Source of the DNA: Helicostylum pulchrum
Lineage: Eukaryota; Mucoromycota; Mucoromycetes; Mucorales; Mucoraceae
Direction of reading: 5' to 3'
Assembly (NCBI GenBank): GCA_025677825.1
Contig: JAIXMO010000027.1
Location: forward strand, 124,001-188,000
DNA: 64,000 nucleotides
Shown here in pieces: positions 1 to 12,762 of the stretch. A program made the translations under genes and the position numbers. The notes beneath the pieces are model-generated. The model worked only from the letters and a program-made list of their open reading frames with translations. It did no database searches and had not been told where the DNA came from. Positions within the stretch are counted from its first letter, which is position 1; the number at the start of each line of letters is the position of its first letter.

Positions 1-54
1 AACAGATAACAATTACGTTAGTGTTTGGTATATTTCTAACAACAATTTAACTTA

Positions 55-909
<855 letters not shown>

Positions 910-2149
910 TTTATTTTTTTATAGGAGTAATGGAGAAAGAAAAGAAAAGGAAATCAAATGGTAAATAAATATTTATAATCTATTTCCAGTTATGGAGTTT
1001 CGAATGATGACTGTTGCATTATATTGCATGTTATGCGGGTTGCGCCAGCCTTAATTTTATTCGCGTATTGGTACACGAACTTAGCCAAAAAGTATCATTA
1101 GAAATTTGATACTTATAACATACACTGGCATAAAAACATGTATGCATAACATCACCTGAGTCTCACCTTAAAATTTAAATAGAAGTTAACTCCTTAAAAA
1201 TATTTGTATACCGTTGAAGTGTGTAACCGTCAAACTTAAAAGATACATTCCCGACTACCCTTTTATCTTTTACTCTTTAATTATAACAATTAAATATCAA
1301 TGAAGTAGTAAGGTAAAGGAAATGCTCTTATTTAATTTTTTGGTAATACAGAAGATATTACTTTGCTATATCTGATATAATGATCGGGATTTTTATCAGT
1401 CTTCTTTACTTACAAGTTTAAATTACTCTGTATCGCGTACCAGATAGTTTACTCGACTCAAAAAACAATCAATTGAAAAAAAAAGATCTCCTAGGCGAGA
1501 ATTACATTCTATCTATCAATACTTGAGAAGCATTTATTAATCAAATGTACTGACTATTCATAGTTTTGAAAGAGTCTATTGATAAAGTTTGTAAAAGGAG
1601 ACTGGCTACAAAGTGTCTGAAAAAAAAAGCAAGAAACGCATTGGTGTTTACAAAACATTATTATCTAAAGTGTTAGCGTAGCCCAGACAACCCCCCCCCC
1701 CTTCCCCACTACTACTTATATATAATATAATGTCAACTTTTTTTTTTCTTTTTCGCTATTAATGAATGGAGTAAATTACTACTCTGATTTCTAAGGTAGC
1801 CTTATTAATAAAAGGCGTAAAAAACATATAAATAATGCGAACGTTTTTTTTTCGCACGTCTAGGGTATGCATAAGCAACGCTTGATTGCATACGCCTCGA
1901 AGCAGTTTTTGTTTATTAATATTTAAGGTTTTACTCGATTTTTGTTTATGTTTTTAAAAAAAGAACTAATTTTATCGAGACATATGTATAATTTCTCTGT
2001 TTAATTGTATCGTTATTAAAAAAAGATAGAAATAGAGGGGTTATCGGAGTACTGATAGTAGAAGTAATATCAGTCTAGGAGTCGTGTAGATAGCTAGGTT
2101 ATCTGATATTATTACCTTAATATTACGCTCCTATATTTACTTCAATATT

Positions 2150-2269
2150 TTAATCTCTTAAAGAACTTGATCCGGAACTTTCATTTGTATTTATGCCAAA
2201 CATTTCAACCAAGTTTTTTTGGCCTTTGATAGTAGAAGTACCCTTTTTTTTTTTTGATGATTTGGCCAT
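2150..2269 (-). CDS. Small ORF, 39 aa, unrecognised
   Basis: ATG-to-TAA reading frame for a 39-residue Lys/Ser-rich peptide (MAKSSKKKK start) with the segment GQKNLVEMFG. That segment is spaced like a PCNA-interacting motif (Q, leucine at +3, hydrophobic pair at +6/+7), although M replaces the usual aromatic. It could be the first exon of a decayed mobile-element gene, because Lys-rich N-termini of this kind are common there. The 12-A run right after the start makes the frame fragile. I cannot say whether it is expressed. Confidence 0.2.
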   Translation of the reverse strand: MAKSSKKKKGTSTIKGQKNLVEMFGINTNESSGSSSLRD

Positions 2270-2575
2270 TTTTTGTACTTTTTATTTATAACTTATGTTG
2301 AGAAAAAAAGAGAAAAACTTTATGGGGCGTGTCACAATAGCATTATATTTATCGACATGCCATGGCTCTATTTAATTAGCGCACGGTCTCATATGATAAA
2401 TGTGTGGTGAAATGACTTACGAAATTCAATTATTGAATTACTTAAAGAGATGGAGGAGTTATCATAATAATAAATAATTATAATAAAATGCTTTACTTAA
2501 GCCATATAATTCTTTAAATCCTTGAGAGCGTTATCTTGGTTATCTTTACAGCAGCGGCTCTATTTCAGGGTGACC

Positions 2576-2738
2576 TGATTTAAGGGCAGGATCGATTTAA
2601 GGGTGGATTTCTCCAGAACATCTTCGGCCCCACGCTTCAACGACTCTATCAACACTATTCGATTTAAGGGTGGAATCCAACTTCACAGAACTACTAAATA
2701 TATAAAGTAAATTTAAAAGTGATAATAAAAAAAGTCTT
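2576..2738. repeat. Dispersed repeat, copy 1, with GATTTAAGGGTGGA sub-repeats
   Basis: The motif GATTTAAGGG(C/T)(A/G)GGA occurs three times (about 2578, 2594 and 2661). The right part (about 2659..2738, running through GGTGGAATCCAACTTC and AGAACTACTAAATA to AAAAGTGATAATAAAA) recurs almost unchanged at 41272..41340, 38.6 kb away. The element type is unknown, and no terminal repeats are visible. Confidence 0.7.
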
Positions 2739-3361
2739 ATTTAACTTATATAAAAGCGTTTAGTCTTCAAAAGTGTACAATCAAATCGATGTTATTAAAA
2801 CAAAGGGATAATAAACAAACCGATAGATAGAGAATAATAAAATAGACCTTACAAAGTAATCAAAATACGAGTATAATACATTTAGATTTGAATGAAGTAC
2901 GTATCAGCAGCGAATCTTTAGAAATTTAACTGGGAAAAGTAATTAAATACAGATGATTTCAAAGTGATAAAAAATTGAAAAGGGATGTATTATAAACCAA
3001 ATAAAGTGAACATTAAGATACTTTTTAGCCCTATATATCATAGCTAGTAGTTTTTAAATGTATTGTTATGTGGCATTCCAATAAATAGCTTTGTGCTATT
3101 TTAATTGACATCAATAAGAAATTTAATACTTAGAATTTAACATAATTTTAATGTTTGAGCTCTTGCAGAAGAAGATACACATCATAATTTTTTGTACAAT
3201 AACTTGGAAAGGCTCAAGAGCTATTTAAAGTAATACCATAAATTGTTGTTCACCTATTATCCTCTTAAAAACGCGTGTTTTTAAGTGAAGGTTTAGAAGT
3301 AACTTCGAAAAAAGGTTATTTTTCGGCGATCGAAATAAGGTGTTTTCTTTGTATGATTAAT

Positions 3362-4190
3362 CATCAGGAAATGTTTCTTTTGCTCAAGTTACTTAGTAAA
3401 AGTTACTTCTTAAGATGTTTTTTCTCATATCAAGATTGAAAACTGTATGTTGTTTTATAATTTTCTCGACTTTTTATATTTTTTTTCGGTTGGTCATTTT
3501 GAGGATTTTTGATGATTTTGGGGAGTCAACACCTTTTGTGTTTTTGTGGTTATTTTGAAATGATTCGATATCTAATTTTCTGTTATTTGTGGTAAAAACA
3601 ACGATAATAAAATACTCTTTTAGACACATTTAATCCATCTAAAAGTATATTTTTACAAAATGTACTGACCGAGTAATCACTGTTTTAGACGTTTTTTTTT
3701 CGCAAAAATTTGGGTTAAGCGGTCCTTAAATTAGCGGGTTCTTTATAATCATCCAATATATAGTTTTTAAATATCTATATTTGATATTATACCCAAACAC
3801 GGTATTAAAACAATACATCTTCCGTAATCGCGAAGCTCTGAAAATGGTTACACGATGTTACACTAAAAAATGTATTTTTTTACCCAAAAAAAAAAACGTC
3901 TAAAACAGTGATTACTCTTTCAGTTTTTGCATTAAAAGTATGATTTAAAATGGATTAGAAGCGTCTAAACGAGCTCTATTATATCCATGAATTTTTCACA
4001 AAGATAGACAAATTGGATTATGAGTAATGGTAAAATAACTACAAAAACACAAAAGGGGTTGACCCCCAAAAATGAAAATCGAAAAAAAACAAAAAAAAAG
4101 TAGGTTTTTAATTTTTTTTATTAGAGATGTATTTAAAACAACCATTTTGTACTAACTAACTTGGGTCCAAAACGCATTTCCTGTTTCTTT
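3362..4190. repeat. Imperfect long inverted repeat
   Basis: Two arms of roughly 300 bp face each other across about 190 bp. The innermost 29 bp match exactly (3672..3700 against 3888..3916, containing AGTAATCACTGTTTTAGACG). Further out, GTCAAC with CTTTTGTGTTTTTGTGG (3525..3555) pairs with its complement at 4033..4063. Outermost, CAGGAAATG with CAAGTTA at about 3363..3395 pairs with 4150..4185. The outer arms have diverged while the core has not. It resembles an old fold-back or MITE-like element. No ORF lies inside. Confidence 0.7.
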
Positions 4191-4876
4191 AAAAAATAAA
4201 AACCATTATTTGTTATAACCGCAGTGATTTCTTATGTGAGCGGTTTTAGAAGTCCAATATCTCAGTGAGCTTTTTTCTTCAGCAGTAATTATCCACTGTT
4301 GGATAAGAGAGGATTTCTTCCAGATTTTAGCTACTGTAACCTAAAAGCGCTACAATAAAAAGAAAAAGAAAAAAAGATGTACAACGAATGAAACGATATC
4401 AAACCGCTAGAAGTGTTTCGCCGAGATCAACCTGTGATGGCCAAAGGAAGTATATAAAAGAATTCTATCAACGAGATTCGAATATTGCAGGTCAATGCGA
4501 CTCCTATAATCCCATATACAGAAGTATTAAAGACGTTGGGTGCCGAAGATATGTAAATTCAAGATCAAATTGAGCCATTGCCAGATTTTAGATGGTACAT
4601 CTTGTTGCGCCAACTTAAAAGGTTCAAATACAACAAATTGTAGACACCAAAAGAGGGTATTTAGGATCAGAGCATGGTTACTAGCATGATCATTTATTTT
4701 TGACTATTTTGTGAAGAGAACAGATTGTCGCTTCCCTCCAAATAAAGCGACATTAAAAAATCAGTCTTTTTAGGGACCACAGAGCCGATATTACATATGC
4801 ATACATATAAACCTTTTGCATATATACTATTTTACTTTTTTATTGTAAACTGGGTTTTTTATTTATTTATTTTGCA
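4191..4876. other. Intergenic region with possible coding debris
   Basis: Downstream of the GPATCH1-like gene. The stretch 4380..4650 is locally richer in G and C than its surroundings and has short open frames on the plus strand, the longest 61 codons at 4388..4573, interrupted by stops in each frame. It reads like a decayed coding fragment, but I cannot name a family. Confidence 0.35.
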
Positions 4877-7800
4877 CTACCATAAATCTACAGCTTTCTT
4901 TCTTCCTTTGCTAACTTCTGATGGTATCACGGGCTTCTTTTCTACCCACATCCCTTCATAATCGTCTTCTACTTTATCGGATCGATGAGATGAGGAAGAT
5001 TTAGAGTGTTTAGATTTGCGTCTTTTTTCTTCAGGGCTTCTACTTCTCTTTCGGCTACTTTTATGGTGTCTCTTATCATCGTCTCTACTACTTTTATGGC
5101 GTCGTCTTTCTTCATCGTCTCGACTACTCTTATGATGTCTCTTTTCTTCATCCCGACTACTTTTATGGTGTTTTCTTTCTCTACTACTCTTGCTAGATTT
5201 ATGGTGTCGACTGCTTTTACGGTGCCTGGATCGATCTCTTTTATCTTGTTCGCTACTCTCTTCGTCTTCATCATCTGAGACAGATACACGACGACGCTTA
5301 TGTGCACTTGTTCTAGGTTTAAATGGTTGAACAACTACTTCTTCAGAGATAATATTGGTAAGTGGGGTAACATTTTCTTTTCTTTCTGAAGCTCTTTTAA
5401 ACATGGGACGAAATGGTTCGGACGACTCGTCCGGCAAAGTTTTTTGTAAGGGTATATCAATAGTAGAAGGCTCTGGTGGCGCAGGAGGACCAATAAATTG
5501 ATCAGCATCTTCAACTGTTGTTGTCGCTATAGTTGTTTCAACATTTTTCTCTTCCTCCTCTTCTTCTTCATCATCAGAATCATCAAAAATAGCTTTAAAA
5601 ATATCCATAGAAGGTCTTTCATAGTCAAGTGCAGGGCCTCCTTCTTCGTCTTCGTCTTGATTCGTTTGATCCGTTTGATCCGTAACCTCTTTTTCAATGC
5701 CAGTGGTAGGTGCAGGTTCATCTGATGCTCTATCGGATGGTTTAGGTATCACTGATTTTAAAGCAAGGTCGTCTAATTTTGGTTCTTGTGAACTAGTGAA
5801 TTGTAATGGGAGTCGTTTATTTAACATGGCCTCCATGGATTCTTTGTTAAGTATGTCTTTTGAGCCTGCTTGTGAGCGACCAACGTCTGCTGGTGCTGTT
5901 GGATCATGCTCTGGGTGCGGGTCACGAACATTAAATCTCTTACAGACAAGTCGGTTTGGATAAAATGGTTTTACTGTACGTGTCAAATTACCAAACATTT
6001 TCAGAGCTGCAGCTTCTTGTTCTTGAGTTAACTACACATATAAAAGAAAGGTTAGAAAAAAAATATATAACTCATTATATGTATAATATTTACCTGCTTC
6101 TTTTCGGGTTCAGGCATAGATTTGGCAATAGCTTCCTTTTCTTGTCGATACTGTTTTTCTGTCTTTAATCCACCTTCGAAATTAACTACTTCTATATTTT
6201 TTGATTCAGAAGAAGGAGTAAATCGACCACTCATCATGGCACTCAGCGGTCTAAAGATTCTAGCAGCCTTTGAAAATTCGCTTAGTTCTTTCATACCAGC
6301 CTCGTAAGTCAACCCTTCCGGGATCGGTAAAACCTTCTTTGGTTCGCCGTCCTCCGTTAATTTCCCAGCAAAGTTTTCAAGATAACTTTTATATCGAGCT
6401 TGTTTTTTAGGATTATCGCCAAACGGTATAAATCCCTGTAAGGCTAAATTAGCGACATCCTTGGGCACAATGTCGAATTCAGATAGCTGAGATTTATCTT
6501 TACCGATATCGACGAAAAACGAAACAGCGCGATCCAATTTATCCTTTGAGTGCTTGGGCATATAATCAAACACGGATCTGGCTTCAATCGGCTTTTCACC
6601 AAGTACGTTGCCTCTTTCTTCAAATGAAAATATACTATCGGCTGTGATGTGGGCCTTTTCTGTGGTATTGTCCGTCATAACATGTTGACCGGTAAAGTCA
6701 GTAGGCACTTTCGGCGGTGCGTGCCACTGCCCGATTTGCTGGTTTTTGTTGTTCACTATAAATCCTCTTAAAGGTGGTCTACCATCTGAACACTTTAGTT
6801 TGTTGGTTGGTTCGGTTTGTTCTGGTTTTTTACGTTTTAATGCCTGTGCTTTCAATTGATCTCGTGTCAATCCACCTTCGTTCTCATCATACAATGCATG
6901 ATGATAGTTTTTTAAAACGGGGTCGTTTTCTCCATAAATATTGTCATCTTCTCCATCGTTTTCATCAAATGCACCTAACCCAAACGCTCCACCACCTTGT
7001 ACCCCAAACGAGGACCTGTTCTTCTGATCAACGACTGTACCACTCATTGCCTCCTGTCTTGCTATTTCACGTAACCGCTTCATTTCTGCTACTTGAGGTA
7101 CCGAACTAGCTAAATCATATCCTAGCCCATAAGTGTCTCTTTTCGCCGTAAAGTTTTCGATGGGTGTATCATGCGGAGCAAAGGTAATATCGGTTTCTTC
7201 ATCATCGTCATCGCTGCCTTCTAAAGGTCGTTTGGTACGGGGTCCAATACCTTGACCAGGTCTCCAGCCCATCTTCCGTAAAAGTCGAATACCAATAGAG
7301 TCCTTGGGTGGGCCAAACATACCCATCAAACTGGACGCTAATAAATCGCCGCTTTCTGTCTCTAGTTGCCGACGTGCTTGTAATTCTCGTTCAGTGCCAC
7401 CCAATATATCGAATTCTTCTGTTGCTACTAACTTTCGAGCACCTGCCATAGCCTATAATAAAATAAGTACGTGCGAGAAATTATATATGAAAGAAGAGTA
7501 ATAAAAAACTTACTTCTAAATCTTCTTCATCCATGTAATCTTCTGGTTTGGCTTCCTTTCTTTCATTACGTGCAGATCGCGAAGAAACAAAGTTACTGGG
7601 TTCCCAACCTACATGCGCATGTGTGTGTTATCGTCAATATTTTATCCTGATACAAGTTTTTTGTTCTGTTATTGTACCTTCTTTTGAACCAACAGTGTTA
7701 AAATAACCTGCAGAGAAACCACCTGTAAAAGCACCATGGAATCGTCTTCTGCCTTTCTCGTCTCTGGCTTCTTGCTTCCAAACGGGTACAAATTGTCCTG

Positions 7801-7897
7801 CATCCGATCGGCCTGCTCGACGATCCTTTTCGGTTGTTTCTGGAAAGGCTGTACCAAACACAACAAAAGTTTCTGAAGGACGTGAATCTTTAGACAT
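4877..7897 (-). CDS. GPATCH1: G-patch domain protein, GPATCH1 family
   Basis: Probable spliceosome-associated nuclear protein. Exons on the minus strand are 7678..7897, 7514..7608, 6094..7452 and 4877..6031 (942 codons plus stop). The N-terminus [13 protein letters not shown] followed by [20 protein letters not shown] is the signature of the GPATCH1/TGH family domain. The G-patch itself, [18 protein letters not shown], lies near residue 155-175. The middle is conserved-looking, and the last 300 residues are acidic, then an Arg/Ser/Lys/His tract with repeated [12 protein letters not shown] units that resembles splicing-factor RS domains. The start at 7897 opens directly into the conserved N-terminus. 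It lies in tandem with HEM1, with only about 200 bp between them. Confidence 0.9.
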
Positions 7898-8101
7898 TAT
7901 GTGCAGCAATAAAAAGAAGAAGAAAAAAATTAATTGTAAAAAAAAAATGGTTTTAATGGTTTTTTTAAGCCAATCAATTGCAAACAGAAAATAAAGGTTG
8001 TAAATATGCAAAACTCTTTTACAAGATTCAAAAAAATTATTAGAAAGTATGTATTAAAAAAAATAAAAAAAGAAGTGGTATGAAGGAATAAATGCTTTTT
8101 T

Positions 8102-9755
8102 TTAAACAGCAGAAGTCTTTTGTTGAGATTCTTCAATAGCAGGCATATTGTAGTTTAATTGTTCATCAGTCCAAATAGGAGAGAACTTGGGAGCATCCTT
8201 ACTACCGATATCACAACGACCACCTTCAGCTTCATAATCAGCAACACGCTTAAATCCGTAGCGGTTCCAGATATCTTCAAGAGACTCAACAAGATGATCA
8301 ATCATATCAGGAGTATGACCAGGTGAGGGAGTGATACGAAGACGTTCGTGTCCAACAGGAACAGTAGGAGCATTGATGGATTGAACATAAATACCATACT
8401 CATTCAACAAACCATCAGAGGCAATCTTTGCAGAAGCAGCATCACCCAAAAGAATAGGTACAATATGAGAAGAGTTAGGTACAACAGGGATACCAAGTTC
8501 AGCTAATCTAGCCTTAACGGTACGAGCATTTAATTGTTGCTTACGACGTTCAACATTAGAGTTTTTCAAGTACTTGACACACTCTCTACCACCGGCAACA
8601 ATAGCAGGAGGAAGCGAGGTAGTAAAGATAAAACCAGGTGCGTAAGATCTGATCATATCAATAAACTGAGATGAACCAGCAATATATCCACCAACTACAC
8701 CGAAACTCTTACCAAGGGTACCAGTATAAATATCGATTTGATCCATAATACTACCGTTATTACGGTGAGGGTTAGCAGCATTTAAATCAAAATCGAGATG
8801 TTCAGTAATACCAGCACCGCGAGGACCATAAATACCTACAGCATGTACTTCATCTAAAAAGGTAATGGCATTGTATTTCTTTGCTAATTCAACAAATTTA
8901 TGAATAGGGGCAATGGAACCGCACATGGAATAAACAGATTCAAATGCAATGATTTTGGGTCGATTGATATCAACGGATTGTAGTAATTGTTCAAGATGCT
9001 CTACATCATTGTGACGGAAGATGTGCTTCTCAGCCTTGGAGTGACGGATACCTTCAATCATGGAGGCATGATTAAGTGCATCGGAAAAGATGACACAGCC
9101 GGGCATCTTGGACCCCAGTGTGGATAAAGTGGCATCGTTAGCTACCATACAGGATGAAAAGACAAGAGCTCCCTCTGTATGATGTAAATCAGCCAGCTCA
9201 GACTCTAACTGTAAATGCAAGTCAGCGTTACCAGCGATATTACGGGTTCCACCAGCACCAGCACCATAACGATCTAATGTTTTTCTATTTTTCTTATTGG
9301 TTAATAAAAAAAATTTATAATATTTTTTTTTTTGTAAAAAAAAAAAAAACTTACTTCATGGTTTCGATTAAAATTGGGTTTGCACCCATACCTAAATAAT
9401 CATTTGCACACCAAACAGTTACTTCATCTTTAGGACGAGCAAGATGAGCCATAGGAAATTTTTTGGCAAGACGGTTGATATTGTTGAAGTAACGATAACT
9501 CTTGTCATTATGCTTTTTATCAAGCATGGTCTTGTAGAAATTTTCATATTCAAAGTGCTTAGGTTCAGTCTTTTCTTCCATGACCTTTTTATTGGTATGT
9601 AATCCTCGGGTTTGGATAGCAGCACCCATGACAGGACATTGATTGGCCTTGGTCAATAAACCACTGGACTTGTTGTTCAATTGTCTTAACACAGCCGTAT
9701 TGTTAACATTTAAAAAGGGGCACGCCTTACGGGCTTGTAAAAGAACAGATTCCAT
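8102..9755 (-). CDS. HEM1: 5-aminolevulinate synthase, mitochondrial
   Basis: First and usually rate-limiting enzyme of heme synthesis: condenses glycine with succinyl-CoA in the mitochondrial matrix, using PLP. Exons are 9355..9755 and 8102..9284, joined across a 70-bp intron (527 aa). The N-terminus is a presequence with two Cys-Pro heme-regulatory motifs, ACPFL (Cys12) and QCPVM (Cys40). The catalytic core shows [40 protein letters not shown] and the PLP lysine in [17 protein letters not shown] chose the ATG at 9755 because [14 protein letters not shown] matches the usual leader. An in-frame ATG seven codons upstream (9776) is also possible. Heme feedback on import is expected from the motifs, not shown. 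Confidence 0.95.
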
Positions 9756-10281
9756 TTTGTGAAAGGTGTGTAACAAATGCTACTGTAAGAGAAAAAAAAG
9801 GTAAAAGAGAAGAGAGAGGGGTAACAAGAAATCCTATAAACAGCAATTTTGATTCTTTTTAAATAAAAAAGTTTTTTTTTTTTTTGCAGGGTTGAGATTT
9901 AATTTGACTGTTAATATTTTTTTCGGTTGTTATCTTTTTTTATTGTACCTGTCATTTTTCTATTTTCATAAATGTAATGTACAGTTTATAAAAATCGGCC
10001 AGTATGTACATATCATGTACTGAGAAAAGAATTAAAATAAAAAGTAAAAAGGAAAAAGGAAACAGAGATAAAAGCTTGATTTGTCAGCAAATGTGATTGG
10101 AACAAAGGATCGTTGAACATAGATAAAGAAAACCACTGTCCCTGTTTCAGTTAAAAAGAAAAAAAGCGGCAGGGATAACGATAACTGACCGGATAAAGGT
10201 GCATTCTTTTTTAATAAGTCTGGTAAGAATGAGTCAAAAAAAATAAGAGATGTTGAACCCAGATTGTACGACTTTTAAAAC
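9756..10281. other. Upstream region of HEM1
   Basis: Some 520 bp between the HEM1 start and copy A of the composite element. It has pyrimidine/purine-rich tracts and A/T runs, presumably the HEM1 promoter. I see no coding potential and no motif I can assign with confidence. Confidence 0.4.
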
Positions 10282-10486
10282 TACAGGTTTTTAGTCTTAA
10301 TTGGTACGCTTGATTTTTTCTTCTTTTTTTTTGGTACGACTCCAAAATATATTTGGCACACTTTATTATTTTTTTTTTGGCACGCATTTTTTTTAGAAGT
10401 TGGGACGAATTAAATTTTTTTGGTACGAAATACATTTTTATTTTGGGATTAAATATGTAGAAAAAGATAACATACAGTGATAATAT

Positions 10487-11816
10487 TTACCTTAAGCCTA
10501 GTTCTTTGTTAATACACCTGTCCCAGAAGGCCTCAACATGTCTGATCCAACCTTGGCAGTCTTGAACAGTAACAGATCCGCAAGCTCCAGGAAGACGCGA
10601 TGTCAAATTATCTGCTTTATCAAGTGGGTTTCTCTTGATATTGCTCTTTATTTTTGACCAGCATTCTTCGATCGGGTTTAAAAAAGGAGAGTAGTAAGGA
10701 GACATGAACAAAGGTTTATACCCTCTCTTATTAATAGCATCGACAACAAATGCAGAATGGTGAATTCTACAATTATCCATTACTATGAAAAATCCTTTTT
10801 TGTCGTGCTTATCAAGTGTGTCCATTGTTGCTTCTAAAATCTTGACAATATGATATGCCGTGGTTCCCTTTTTCAAAGACTTTTTCTTCTCAGGATCTTT
10901 TGCTTTTCTTTTTTTTGGAGGCAGGGTTCGCATACTCTTGTTCAAGCTTTTCTGCAGCTGCCTTTGTTAAAGGCTCTACTTTTGAAAAGTTGACTGTTCC
11001 AAAATACGCAATGCATCCAACAATACTGATATTAGCGCCTCTTTGCTTGTGAACAGTAACATTCGCTGGCTCTCCTATTTTGGACCAAGCTTGCCCTCTT
11101 ATCATATGCGTATTAAAGTCTGCTTTATCCACAAATACGCAATTATTTTTAAAGTCGACACCAATTTCCTTCCATTTACTTACTACCTCGCAACGAAGAC
11201 GAAGTGTTCGTTCAGCGTCCCTTTCTTCGTTGTATAAAGATGCTCTCTTTAACGAAAAAGGGCAGTTTACTGTTACATGCTTCCACAGAGAAGGAATAGA
11301 AATATCTTCTAAGTCTGGAAATTGCTTGAGAAGAGCTTCTTTGGCCAATCCAAGTGTTGTAGACTTGTGGTTGTCAAGGTAATCAATCAAAAAAAGGGGA
11401 ATGCTGACCGAAAAGCTTTTGTTTCGTACCTCTGTTCTTGGCTTTCGGAGCAAAACCAGGCAATACACTACCGTTGCTATCGTTGAATTCCTTGAGCAGT
11501 CTGTAAGCGCTTTGTCGAGGAATGTTACAACGTACTCCCGCTTTAGGTACAGTAGTACCTTCGTCTTGCATTATTTGTACTTCTTGTACTTTTTGCTACC
11601 GTCGTCAATAGATACAGTCCTTATGCTTTCCGTAAGCGAGTCGATCTCCATAGTTGTGTCTACTTTTGGAATTTCGGTAGGTAAATCGAAGTCAATGATC
11701 TTTTCAATGTCGCCGTATCCATAGGCTACATCTTCCATCTGTTCTTCAGACTCATCGTCAATAATATAATAGCCACTTGGAGGTATAAAGTTAATGAAGT
11801 CCATGTTAATTTCCAA
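10487..11816 (-). pseudogene. IS630/Tc1-mariner-like DDE transposase, frameshifted (copy A)
   Basis: Broken transposase read in overlapping frames: 11571..11816 (acidic N-terminus), 11383..11571 (helix-turn-helix-like PRQSAYRLLKEF), 10890..11468 (first catalytic Asp in NNCVFVDKADF) and 10487..10945 (second Asp in FFIVMDNCRIHHS, third acidic residue in SPFLNPIEECWSKIK). The frames are separated by single-base shifts, each in a homopolymer: an A5 run near 11592, a T7 run near 11391 and an A8 run near 10912. The catalytic residues are all present, so the decay is recent, or expression depends on slippage. Copy B shares the first two shifts and differs at the third. Confidence 0.85.
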
Positions 11817-11938
11817 ATGATCTGGTACCAGAAAAAAAACAAAACAAAAAGAAAAAGAAATACGCCTATAAACTTATTTTTCTTCGTAACGACTCAGGTT
11901 CTCTTCTTCTCTCCTCTTGCCGTCCCAGGCTTGAAACT

Positions 11939-12208
11939 GATCCAATTCTCTGGTTACCCATGACTAGATCTGAAAGAAGTCGTGTCTTGCGCTGGCGTCT
12001 CGGCTGGTTACCTGGCGGTAAACCTACAGAATGTGCATACCACCCTTATCAAAATTGGAGCCGACATCACGCTTTTGAATGTCTGAATGTCCACGAACGA
12101 CTATACCTACCGCTCACGGTATCAGATCCAATATCGTTTTTGCTCAACCGACTGCCTGATTACAAGCCTCGTACTCGTTCTGCATGTCTTGGTCTGTACA
12201 CTCACTGA
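11939..12208 (+). pseudogene. LINE retrotransposon 3'-terminal coding fragment (copy A)
   Basis: About 90 codons resembling the C-terminal end of a LINE reverse-transcriptase polyprotein: RWRLGWLPGGKPTECAYHP, then WSRHHAFECL (a C-x2-H ... H-x4-C zinc-knuckle-like arrangement) and DPISFLLNRLP. The reverse-transcriptase and endonuclease domains are absent, so the copy is 5'-truncated, as is usual for LINEs. It is divergent from the transposase pseudogene. Family assignment is from recalled sequence character, not a search. Confidence 0.6.
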
Positions 12209-12573
12209 CCAATTCTATGTACCATCCTTCATGAGCTCGATTTTTTGTTCCATGGCGAATATCCTCTTCCTCCTGTTGATCCTGGTGTCAAACTGTTGAA
12301 TTGATTACCCAAGTAATAGTGTGAGTCTTTCTGGTACTTTGATCTGGTTTGTATTTCTTTTACTTTTTCTTTCTTCTTCCACTTATATATTATTCATATT
12401 TCAAATAACTTGCTCTTTTTTTTTTCCCTTTCTTTCTCATTTTTTCCTTCCTGTCCCCTAAGAAGGTTTTTATTCTCTTTCATTCATAACTGGATCGGGC
12501 AACTTTGCACATTTCGTTGCTACATGCTCATTGCCAAAAAATTTAACAAAAAAAATCAAAAAAATAATCGTAA

Positions 12574-12605
12574 GGATACGGATACGGATACGGATACAGA
12601 TACAG
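12574..12605 (+). repeat. Short tandem hexamers (GGATAC)4(AGATAC)1
   Basis: Tandem hexamers directly after an A-rich tract, where a LINE 3' end would be. Simple repeats at this position are common LINE tails. Copy B has three GGATAC and two AGATAC units at the same place. Confidence 0.85.
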
Positions 12606-12618
12606 TTAGCGCAACACT

Positions 12619-12762
12619 AAAGGGCGGTTTTTTAAATAAAAGAGCAGTTTTTTTAAAATTCTCAATAGGCGGATTTTGTTTTTTCCGAAGGGCGGCTACT
12701 GTTTTCTCAAAGGGCGGTTACAATTTTCTCAAAAGGCGGTTACTATTTTCTAAAAAGGTGGT
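12619..12762 (+). repeat. Cluster of (A)AAGGGCGG-TACTNTTTTCTC repeats (copy A)
   Basis: Five diverged units of about 20-30 bp, each starting AAGGGCGG or AAAGGCGG and followed by a T-rich stretch, with a sixth degenerate unit (AAAAAGGTGG). Copy B has one extra unit. They sit in the right arm of the composite element, as subterminal binding repeats of DNA transposons often do. Confidence 0.75.

Larger units (their letters stand above)
910..3355. other. Gene-free AT-rich region
   Basis: About 2.4 kb upstream of MET17 with no recognisable gene. It holds a C11 run near 1690, many A/T homopolymers, one small minus-strand ORF (2150..2269) and a dispersed repeat (2576..2738), both listed separately. 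The first few hundred bases left of it presumably contain the MET17 promoter, but I see no motif I can assign. Confidence 0.6.

Noticed and set aside
4969..5334. Second minus-strand frame and several plus-strand frames inside the G-patch gene
   Set aside because: They are shadows of the repetitive RS/KH tract in other frames. The main frame has family motifs and the others do not.
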